Source of the DNA: Phycisphaerales bacterium
GTDB taxonomy: Bacteria > Planctomycetota > Phycisphaerae > Phycisphaerales > UBA1924
Length of the DNA stretch: 8,258 nucleotides
Direction: 5' to 3'
Assembly: GCA_029260415.1 (NCBI GenBank)
Contig: JAJDDH010000261.1
Coordinates: 1-8,258, forward strand
The notes under the pieces were generated by a model. The model had not been told where the DNA came from. It saw only the letters and a program-made list of their open reading frames with translations, and made no database searches. Positions 1-6,323 of this stretch are shown piece after piece; position 1 is the stretch's first letter, and every line of letters starts with the position of its first letter. Both the position numbers and the translations under genes were made by a program.

Positions 1-40
1 GGAGCGCATCCGCGGCATCGTCGAGCAGCTCGACGTGCCC
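1..40 (+). repeat. 40-bp direct repeat, copy 1 (module end, at window edge)
   Basis: Bases 1-40 are identical to 538-577, including all synonymous positions. They encode ERIRGIVEQLDVP, the closing helix of a secretin N module. Identity stops at base 41. The left limit cannot be seen because the window begins here. The offset of 537 bp is 179 codons, so both copies are in the same frame. Confidence 0.95.
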
Positions 41-3000
41 CAGCAGATTGCGCGGACGACCGAGTTCATCAAGCTCGAGTTCGCGGGCGCTTCCCAGGCG
101 GCGGACGCGCTCAAGGTCTTCTACGGCCCCTTCGCCCCCGAGGCCCGCACACCCGCGGAGCGCAACGTCACCATCGTCGCGGACCCCGCGTCCAACTCGC
201 TGGTCGTCAGCGCCGACGAGAGCGTCTGGTCCGGCCTGCGTGGGCTGCTGGAGAAACTCGATACCGCGGAGTACGACACGACGCAGCAGCTCGTGGTCAT
301 CCAGCTCAAGCACGCGAGCGCGACGAGCGTGGCGCGGGCGCTCAACGAAGGCCTCCGGGCGCCGCTGGAGAACCAGCTCGAGCGCGAGCGTGTGCGCCTC
401 GAGGCCGAGCGCCGGGGTCAGAACGGGCGGGACAATACGATCGCCCCGGCGGTGCTGATCGACGCCGAGGGTGTGCCGACGGTTTCGGCTGAGCGCGAGA
501 CCAACTCGCTGATCGTCTTCGCGGGCCGCAAGGACCTGGAGCGCATCCGCGGCATCGTCGAGCAGCTCGACGTGCCCGACATCCTCAAGCTCCCCGAGGC
601 GAGGCTGATCGCGCTGCGGTCCGGGCGTGCGAGCGTGCTGGCCGAGGCGGTCCGGCGTGTGTTCCTGGCGCAGGACGACCCCGAGAACCCACGCCGCGTC
701 ATGGTGTACGGCGACGACACCGCCAACGTCATCATCGTCCGCGCCGAGGACGAGGAGTACGAGCAGATCGCCATGCTGGCCGACCAGCTCCAGAACCAGG
801 CGGCGACCGCCGAATCCACGCCCCGCGTGATGAGGCTCCGCAACGTGCCCGCGGCCCGCGTGCAGCAGACGGTCCTGCGCACCTTTGCGCCCATCGCGCG
901 GCAGCGGGGCGAGACGTTCGCCGTAGAGATCGATCGGGGTTCCAACAGCCTTGTGATCGCCGCGAGCGAAACGTTGTTCGAGCAGATCGAGCGGATCATC
1001 GAGGAGCTCGACGCAGCCGGCGAGCCCGAGGAGGGCGAGCAGAACGGCGGGATCGGGCAGAACGTCTCGATCGTTGAGGTCGCCAACAACGACCCGGCGG
1101 ACATCGTCGCGTCACTGGTCGCCCTCGGGGTCACGCAGAACCAGCCCGCGGACCGCCCGGGGCTGGTCGCCGAGCCCGTCCGTCTGGTCGCGCTGACGAC
1201 GCGCCGGGCGATCAGCGTGCTGGCCAACCCGGCGGACGGTCGCGCAATCGAACGCCTGATCCGCGAGCTCGACGCCCAGCCCATCCGCCCCGACGAGCAG
1301 ATCAAGGTTGTCAAGCTGCACCAGGCCGAGGCTGGGGCGCTGGCCCGGTTGCTGGGCGAGATGCTCACCCTCGACCCCAGCGGCGAGCGCTCGGGCGCCG
1401 CCAGCGGGCTCGTCGAGCAGGTCCGACGCATGAACCTGATCCGGACGGGCATCGACGACGCCCCGGTGCGTCTGGACCTGACCCGCCCCATCCGTCTGAT
1501 CCCCGACGCGCAGACCAACGCGATCATCGTGGGCTCGTCCGCGGCCAACGCGGTCGCGGTCGCCGAGCTGATCAGGACGTTCGACACGCTGCCCATGGGC
1601 GTGGCGGTCACCATCCGCGTCTTCCCGCTGGAGAACGCCTCGGCGATGCGTCTGAAGTCCATTATCGAGGACCTGTTCCGACGCGGCGAGGAGGTCCGGC
1701 GCATCCCGGGCACCACGCGTCAGGGGCTTCCCACGACAACCGTGGGACGGGCGCTCGCTGGCTCGATCGCGGTCACGGTCGATGAGCGCACCAACGCGCT
1801 GGTCATCGCGGGGCGCGAGGAGGCGCTGGCGCTCGTCGAGGTCCTGCTCAAGGACCTGGACAACGGCGACGCGGACCGCGGATGGATCGAGACCGAGCTC
1901 ACGATCCTGGAGCACGCCGACGCGGTCTCGCTCGCGGAGAAGCTCAAGCGGGTCCTGGTCGAGGGCCTGGGCGAGACGCCCGACGAGATCGGCCTGCGGA
2001 CGCAGGTCGGGCGACTGCGAGTCGCGCTGCGAGACGACGGCGACGCTGTCGTCAGCGACCGGTACGCGATGATGTCCGGGCTGGTCATCGAGCCCGAGGA
2101 GGACCTCAACGCGCTAATCCTGGTCGGCACACGATCCAACCTCGACGCGGTCCGCGAGCTGGTCCGCATCCTCGACGTCGAGCAGGCCTCCGCGGCGGGA
2201 ACCGTCCGCGTGATCCCGCTCGTGCACGCCTCGGCGGACCGCGCGGCGCGGATCATCGAGGACGTGTTCTCGAGGCGCGAGGGCCAGCGCACGTCGCGCC
2301 CCGAGGACCGCGTCATCGTCTCGGTCGATGACCGGACCAACGCGCTCATCGTCTCGACGAGCCCGCGCAGCTTCGCGCTGCTCGAGGGCCTCATCCGCAC
2401 CATCGACACCGAGGAAGCACGGTTCGCCGTCGGCCTGCACGTCGTCACCGTTCCCAACGCGGACGTCAGCCAGCTGGCGCCCAAGATCCAGCGGCTGATG
2501 CGCGAGCGGATCAACGCGAGCCAGTCGCGCGGCGGGCGCCAGTCGGCGCTGGATGTCTTCCAGGTCGAGGCCGACCCCGCGACCGATTCGCTGATCATCG
2601 CCTGCTCCGACGAGAACCTGGAGCTGGTGTACGAGCTGATCGCGGCGCTCACCACGGGCGAGGTCGAGGCCGCGGGGGCCGAGCGGACGGCGCTGATCCA
2701 GGTCGAGTCGCCCGGGCAGGCGGGCGCAATCGCCGAGGCGGTGCAGGACCTGTACGTCGATCGTGAGAACGAGCGGCGCGGCGCGCGGTCCGTGTCCGTG
2801 ACCTCCAACGACCGCCTCAACGCGCTCATCGTCAGCGGCGCCGATCGCGACATCGAGGCGATCCGCGAGCTGGTGGCCCAGCTCGATGGGGCGCCCGTCG
2901 AGCTCGTGCAGGAGGTCCGGCGCGTGCGCCTGGAGTCCGCGGGCGCCCGCGAGATGGTCGAACTGATCCAGAGCGTGCTGGCCGGGCGGACGATCAGCGG

Positions 3001-3754
3001 CGGGCGGAGCGGCATCAGCGCCACGCGTGTCAGGGTCCTGGGCGAGCAGCTCGCGGAGGTCGCCGCGGAGGCGACGATGGACGGCACGCTCCGCGACCAC
3101 GTCACCCTCACGCCCGATCCGCGCACGAACTCGGTGCTGATCAAGGCGCCCCCGGAGCTGATGAGCCTGATCACGACGATGATCGAGGACCTCGACGGCG
3201 AGAAGCGGGGCGACCGCGTGATCGAGCAGTTCCGCCTTGTGAACGCCGACGCGGACCAGATGCAGACCCTGCTCGTGCAGCTGTTCAACCTGCGCCAGGA
3301 CGGGGACCGCTACGTGCTGGCGCCCTCGGGCCCGGAGGGGATGGACGAGTTCGAGTCGGGCACGTTTACCCCTATCGCCGACGGGCGCCAGGAGCTGTCG
3401 ATCACTGTCGACCGGCGCACCAACACGCTGCTGGTCTCGGGCACGCAGGAGTACATCGAGGAGGTCCGCAAGGTTGTCATCGAGCTGGACCACATCGAGG
3501 CGACCGAGCGCGAGCGGCTGGTCTACCACCTGCGCAACGCCAAGGCCAAAGAGATCGAGAGCACGCTCCAGTCCTACTTCAGCGGCGAGCGCGAGCTGCG
3601 ACGCTCCACCCTGGGGCCCCAACTCACGGGCTCGCTCGCGCGCGAGCTCGAGCAGGAGGTCACCGTCGTCGGTGACGAGAAGAGCAACAAGCTCGTGATC
3701 TCCGCCTCGCCCCGCTACATCGATACCGTCGCGCAGATCGTCGAGGAGCTCGAC
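2..3754 (+). repeat. Array of 14 secretin N-type modules plus the tail of a fifteenth
   Basis: Coding-level degenerate repeats inside the secretin gene. The strand motif recurs at residues (from the GTG at 35) about 50, 151, 225, 299, 386, 489, 582, 685, 764, 846, 924, 1027, 1125 and 1212. Typical forms are DPASNSLVVSA, DERTNALVIAG, DDRTNALIVST and DRRTNTLLVSG. Each is followed about 22-25 residues later by a helix end such as VEQLD, IEELD or VIELD. Spacing varies from 74 to 103 residues because some modules carry charged inserts, for example around 107-145, 440-480, 640-684 and 985-1020. In known secretins such modules stack as periplasmic rings. The module at about 386 has lost the TN-L motif (it reads TTRRAISVLAN) and the one at about 846 ends IAALT instead of LD. 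Module boundaries were set by eye. Confidence 0.88.
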
Positions 3755-4741
3755 GCGGCGCCGCCCCAGGTCATGATCCAGGTCCTGCTCGCTGAGGTGA
3801 CCATCGACGACTCGAGCGAGTTCGGCATCGACGTCTCCATCGGCGGCATCCTCAGCGAGGGCGAGGGCGTCGGCGACCTGGTCAACCGCTCCAAGATCGG
3901 CGGCGACGGGTTCGCCTTCCAGAAGCTCGCCGCGGGCGCGGGCATCGCGACGGCCCTGGGCGTGCCCAACTTCGCCATCGCCAGCACCGACTTCGGGCTG
4001 CTCATCCGGGCCCTGCAGGAGCAGGGCAAGCTCGAGGTCCTCAGCCGCCCGCAGGTTCAGGTCAACGACAACGAGCAGGCCTTCATCCAGGTCGGCGAGA
4101 ACATCGGCATCACCGACGGCATCGAGCGGCGCGACTCGGGCGGCACCAGCGCCGTCGTCCGACGCGAGGACGTGGGCATCATCCTCGAGGTCACCCCGAG
4201 CATCAGCGCCGATGGCTTTGTCCGCATGAACATCACCCCCGAGATCTCCACGCTCAGCGACCGGACAACCGAGATCGGCCAGGATTTCGCGGCTCCCATC
4301 ATCACACAGCGCCGCGTGCAGACCACTGTGACCGTCAAGGACGGGCAGACCGTGGTCATCGGCGGCTTGATGCAGACGACCGATCAGCTCCGCAAAACCA
4401 AGGTCCCCCTGCTGGGCGACATCCCGATCCTGGGCGAGCTGTTCAAGTCAGAGAAGCAGTCGAGCGTGAAGACCGAGCTGCTGGTGATCCTGACGCCGTA
4501 CGTCATCCCGGGCGACGCGACGGGGCGCCAGCGTCAGGATCTGCTGACCGAGCACGCGCTCCAACTGCTCGAAGACGACTCGAAGGTCCGTGCCGTGCTC
4601 GAGCAGGAGCACCAGATCGAGTTCGGGGCCGAGGTGAATGACCCGTTCGACGCGGCGATCAGGCGGATCGACGGTCTGCACAACGCTGACCTGCAGACCA
4701 CGGAGGACGAGTCCTCGATCGGCAAAGGTGGGAAGAAGTGA
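2..4741 (+). CDS. Giant secretin (GspD/PilQ superfamily), 5' end outside window
   Basis: Outer-membrane secretin: the subunit of a ring channel that lets folded proteins or pili cross the outer membrane. The frame is open from base 2. The GTG at 35 is an internal Val codon, not the start, so signal peptide, any N0 domain and further modules lie upstream. Residues are numbered here from that Val as 1. Residues 1-1240 hold about 14 repeated secretin N-type modules, each ending in a (T/S)N(S/A)L(I/V)V strand and a helix closing with LD. Residues about 1245-1490 are the secretin barrel: LEVLSRPQVQVNDNEQAF near 1333, the GQTVVIGGL signature at 1437-1445, VPLLGDIPILGELF at 1457-1470, and ELLVILTPYV at 1481-1490. 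The spacing of G1437 to F1470 fits the type II secretion protein D signature. The tail 1491-1568 is acidic, then ends GKGGKK. Known GspD proteins are about 650-700 residues, so this is over twice as long. The secretin family is certain; whether it serves T2SS, type IV pili or another machine cannot be told here. Confidence 0.95.
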   Translation, partial: ERIRGIVEQLDVPQQIARTTEFIKLEFAGASQAADALKVFYGPFAPEARTPAERNVTIVADPASNSLVVSADESVWSGLRGLLEKLDTAEYDTTQQLVVIQLKHASATSVARALNEGLRAPLENQLERERVRLEAERRGQNGRDNTIAPAVLIDAEGVPTVSAERETNSLIVFAGRKDLERIRGIVEQLDVPDILKLPEARLIALRSGRASVLAEAVRRVFLAQDDPENPRRVMVYGDDTANVIIVRAEDEEYEQIAMLADQLQNQAATAESTPRVMRLRNVPAARVQQTVLRTFAPIARQRGETFAVEIDRGSNSLVIAASETLFEQIERIIEELDAAGEPEEGEQNGGIGQNVSIVEVANNDPADIVASLVALGVTQNQPADRPGLVAEPVRLVALTTRRAISVLANPADGRAIERLIRELDAQPIRPDEQIKVVKLHQAEAGALARLLGEMLTLDPSGERSGAASGLVEQVRRMNLIRTGIDDAPVRLDLTRPIRLIPDAQTNAIIVGSSAANAVAVAELIRTFDTLPMGVAVTIRVFPLENASAMRLKSIIEDLFRRGEEVRRIPGTTRQGLPTTTVGRALAGSIAVTVDERTNALVIAGREEALALVEVLLKDLDNGDADRGWIETELTILEHADAVSLAEKLKRVLVEGLGETPDEIGLRTQVGRLRVALRDDGDAVVSDRYAMMSGLVIEPEEDLNALILVGTRSNLDAVRELVRILDVEQASAAGTVRVIPLVHASADRAARIIEDVFSRREGQRTSRPEDRVIVSVDDRTNALIVSTSPRSFALLEGLIRTIDTEEARFAVGLHVVTVPNADVSQLAPKIQRLMRERINASQSRGGRQSALDVFQVEADPATDSLIIACSDENLELVYELIAALTTGEVEAAGAERTALIQVESPGQAGAIAEAVQDLYVDRENERRGARSVSVTSNDRLNALIVSGADRDIEAIRELVAQLDGAPVELVQEVRRVRLESAGAREMVELIQSVLAGRTISGGRSGISATRVRVLGEQLAEVAAEATMDGTLRDHVTLTPDPRTNSVLIKAPPELMSLITTMIEDLDGEKRGDRVIEQFRLVNADADQMQTLLVQLFNLRQDGDRYVLAPSGPEGMDEFESGTFTPIADGRQELSITVDRRTNTLLVSGTQEYIEEVRKVVIELDHIEATERERLVYHLRNAKAKEIESTLQSYFSGERELRRSTLGPQLTGSLARELEQEVTVVGDEKSNKLVISASPRYIDTVAQIVEELDAAPPQVMIQVLLAEVTIDDSSEFGIDVSIGGILSEGEGVGDLVNRSKIGGDGFAFQKLAAGAGIATALGVPNFAIASTDFGLLIRALQEQGKLEVLSRPQVQVNDNEQAFIQVGENIGITDGIERRDSGGTSAVVRREDVGIILEVTPSISADGFVRMNITPEISTLSDRTTEIGQDFAAPIITQRRVQTTVTVKDGQTVVIGGLMQTTDQLRKTKVPLLGDIPILGELFKSEKQSSVKTELLVILTPYVIPGDATGRQRQDLLTEHALQLLEDDSKVRAVLEQEHQIEFGAEVNDPFDAAIRRIDGLHNADLQTTEDESSIGKGGKK
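538..577 (+). repeat. 40-bp direct repeat, copy 2 (module end)
   Basis: Second copy of the repeat at 1-40, again encoding ERIRGIVEQLDVP, at the end of the second complete visible module (residues 169-181). Other modules share only short stretches at the DNA level, so this exact match stands out against the diverged background of the array. Confidence 0.95.
3767..4504 (+). other. Secretin barrel domain within the giant secretin
   Basis: Residues about 1245-1490 of the gene (numbered from the GTG at 35) form the conserved membrane-embedded part. It opens with PPQVMIQVLLAEVTIDDSSE, the usual first strand of the domain, followed by FGIDVSIGG. It then has the SRPQV strand, a VGENIGI segment, VGIILEVTPSI and MNITPEIST strands, and the C-terminal signature ending in GELF. 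All expected landmarks are present in order and uninterrupted, so this end of the gene is intact and should form a working channel wall. Confidence 0.93.
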
Positions 4742-5247
4742 GAACAATCGCTCTTGGGATCGTGCTGCTGCTGGGCGTCGTGCAGGGCTGCGCGTCGGTC
4801 CCCGACACCCCCGGGCCCGCCCGAGACACGACGCCCAAGCCCATGGTCCCGGGGCGCAACACGCCCCAGCAGCTCTGGCTGGCCGTCGCGAGCCCGACAG
4901 ACGCCAACTCCAACGGGTACGCCGACACGTTCCAGGTGATCGTGTACCTGTTCCCGGATCGTGAGATCTCCGCGATCCCGGTCTGGGCCGACGGTCGCTT
5001 CGACTTCGTGCTCCAGACCCCCAGTGGCGAGGCCATCAACCGCTGGGTCTTTGGGAACGAGGCGACAAGGCAGTCCCGCCAGCGTCTGGCCCCGGGCCCC
5101 GGGCACGCGTTCTTCCTCCGTCTGCCGGAGGGATTGGACGTTCGAGAGCCCGTGGTTGCGAGCCTTCGCGCTTCCTTTACGCCTGCCAATGACGCCCCGC
5201 AGCTGACCGGGAATGGAGACGTAAGTGTCAGACTGGGAAGTCGTTAG
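4738..5247 (+). CDS. Lipoprotein coupled to the secretin; candidate pilotin or accessory factor
   Basis: A 169-residue protein of unrecognised family. The N-terminus MRTIALGIVLLLGVVQGC is a lipoprotein signal: positive Arg2, hydrophobic core, and lipobox VQGC with the acylated Cys at 18. A Pro-rich linker (about 20-44) precedes a compact domain rich in predicted strands, including FQVIVYLF (65-72), GRFDFVLQT (86-94) and HAFFLRLP (123-130). D55, N57, N59 and D63 form DANSNGYAD, matching a DxNxNGxxD calcium-loop pattern. The GTG start overlaps the secretin TGA by four bases (GTGA), and AAAGGTGG about six bases upstream can serve as the ribosome site, so the two genes are probably translationally coupled. 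Pilotins are small lipoproteins that deliver secretin subunits to the outer membrane and some are encoded beside their secretin; that role is inferred from position, not homology. Confidence 0.85.
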   Translation: MRTIALGIVLLLGVVQGCASVPDTPGPARDTTPKPMVPGRNTPQQLWLAVASPTDANSNGYADTFQVIVYLFPDREISAIPVWADGRFDFVLQTPSGEAINRWVFGNEATRQSRQRLAPGPGHAFFLRLPEGLDVREPVVASLRASFTPANDAPQLTGNGDVSVRLGSR

Positions 5248-5252
5248 GGATT

Positions 5253-5270
5253 CTTGACGCGTTCTTCACA
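5253..5270 (+). promoter_or_regulatory. Candidate PHO box upstream of pstS
   Basis: CTTGACGCGTTCTTCACA is two 7-base half-sites (CTTGACG and CTTCACA, 5 of 7 identical) separated by 4 bases, giving an 11-bp period. Extended to 11-mers (5251-5261 and 5262-5272) the copies agree at 8 of 11 positions. PhoB/PhoP-type regulators bind direct repeats with this period, and the site lies about 85-102 bases before the pstS start, where control by phosphate is expected. The half-sites do not match the E. coli consensus closely and no convincing -10 element follows, so this is a candidate only. Confidence 0.4.
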
Positions 5271-5293
5271 CTTGTCGGGCAGACAGCGGGGCT

Positions 5294-5314
5294 CGCGGCG
5301 TAGACACTGCCGCG
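5294..5314 (+). other. Short hairpin in the lipoprotein-pstS gap
   Basis: CGCGGC (5294-5299) pairs with GCCGCG (5309-5314), with an extra G-T pair inside and a 7-base loop. No T-run follows, so it is not a classical intrinsic terminator. It could be a weak transcription end for the secretin unit, a leader structure in the pstS mRNA, or chance in GC-rich DNA. Confidence 0.25.
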
Positions 5315-5341
5315 CATCACCACTGACCCCAGACACGTTTG

Positions 5342-5347
5342 AAGGAG
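5342..5347 (+). promoter_or_regulatory. Ribosome binding site that fixes the pstS start
   Basis: AAGGAG lies seven bases before the ATG at 5355. An upstream in-frame TTG at 5349 would sit only one base from this site, so ATG 5355 is the better start. It is the strongest Shine-Dalgarno sequence in the window, in keeping with high expression of a binding protein. Confidence 0.85.
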
Positions 5348-5354
5348 CTTGGGG

Positions 5355-6323
5355 ATGATCAAGCCACTGTGCGCCGCAGCGTTGTGCGGCATTCTGGCCC
5401 TGGGCATAGGCGAGCCCGGAGGCTCGCTGCTCGACGAGGGGCTGCCCAGCTACAAGGCCCAGCAGAGCGTCGCGGGCAACCTGCGGACGGTCGGCTCTGA
5501 CACCATGGGCAACGTGGTCGGGCTGTGGGCCGAGGGCTTTAAGCGCGCCCACCCGGGAGCCCGGATCCAGGTCGAGGCCAAGGGCTCATCGACCGGACCG
5601 CCCGCGCTCATGGAGGGCCAGGCCCAGTTCGCCCCGATGAGCCGGGCAATGGACCCCAAGGAAGTCGACGAGTTCATCGAGAAGTTCGGCTACGAGCCGA
5701 CCGAGCTCCGCGCCGCGATTGACTGCGTGGCCGTCTTTGTCCACAAGGACTGCCCGATCGATGAGATCACTGTCGAGCAGCTGCGCGACGTGTTCTCCGT
5801 CAGCGGCGGGGACATGACCTGGGGGGACCTGGGCGCGACGGACCCGGCCTGGTCCGACCGCCTGGTCAGCACATACGGGCGCAACAGCGCCTCGGGCACG
5901 TACAAGTTCTTCAAGAAGGCCGCGTGCGGCAAGACCGACTTCAAGCGGACCGTCAAGGAGCAGCCCGGTTCCGCGGGCGTCGTCAGCGCCGTCGCGTCCG
6001 ACCCCGCGAGCATGGGCTATTCGGGCATCGGGTTCAAGACGCCCGACGTCAAGGTGCTGCGTGTCGCGTTCGACGCGGACTCGCCCGCCGCCGAGCCGGG
6101 TCTTGAGGGCGCCCTGAGCGGGGAATACCCCCTCGCCCGCTTCCTGTACATCTACATGAACTACGACCGGCGACGCGAGCTGGACCCCCTCCGGTCCGAG
6201 TTCGCCCGGTTCATCTTCAGCCGCGAGGGCCAGGAGGCCGTGATCAAGGACGGATCCTTCCCGCTGACCGCGGAGCTCGCCAGCGAGGAGCTCGAGAAGC
6301 TCGGGCTGAGCCCGGCAGGGTGA
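5355..6323 (+). CDS. pstS: Phosphate ABC transporter substrate-binding protein PstS
   Basis: A 322-residue periplasmic binding protein that captures phosphate and delivers it to the PstCAB importer. The N-terminus (MIKPLCAAALCGILALGIG) is a signal peptide without a clear lipobox, so the mature protein is probably soluble. Family landmarks are in order: GSDTM at 47-51, KGSSTGPPALMEGQAQFAPM at 76-95, SRAMD at 96-100, and GRNSASGTYKFF at 175-186. R176, S180, G181 and T182 align by spacing with the E. coli PstS phosphate ligands R135, S139, G140 and T141. At the place of E. coli D56 this protein has the SR pair of the MSRxM type seen in many non-enteric PstS proteins. Length is typical. It is followed directly, with a four-base overlap, by the pstC-type permease. 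The function is well supported by both sequence and neighbour. Confidence 0.94.
   Translation: MIKPLCAAALCGILALGIGEPGGSLLDEGLPSYKAQQSVAGNLRTVGSDTMGNVVGLWAEGFKRAHPGARIQVEAKGSSTGPPALMEGQAQFAPMSRAMDPKEVDEFIEKFGYEPTELRAAIDCVAVFVHKDCPIDEITVEQLRDVFSVSGGDMTWGDLGATDPAWSDRLVSTYGRNSASGTYKFFKKAACGKTDFKRTVKEQPGSAGVVSAVASDPASMGYSGIGFKTPDVKVLRVAFDADSPAAEPGLEGALSGEYPLARFLYIYMNYDRRRELDPLRSEFARFIFSREGQEAVIKDGSFPLTAELASEELEKLGLSPAG

Noticed and set aside
35..37. GTG at 35 as the start of the secretin gene
   Set aside because: The frame is open back to base 2 and encodes the end of another module there; the same Val codon occurs inside the identical copy at 538-577. It is an internal codon.
418..1716. Long minus-strand open frame of 432 codons
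   Set aside because: It lies fully inside the secretin gene, antisense, with Ser/Arg/Ala-rich composition typical of shadow frames in GC-rich DNA, while the + strand frame has clear family motifs.
1720..3622. Overlapping minus-strand frames of 522 and 502 codons
   Set aside because: They overlap each other and the secretin gene, have low-complexity composition and no recognisable motifs; shadows of the conserved + frame.
5349..5351. TTG at 5349 as pstS start
   Set aside because: It is one base from the Shine-Dalgarno AAGGAG; ATG at 5355 has ideal spacing.
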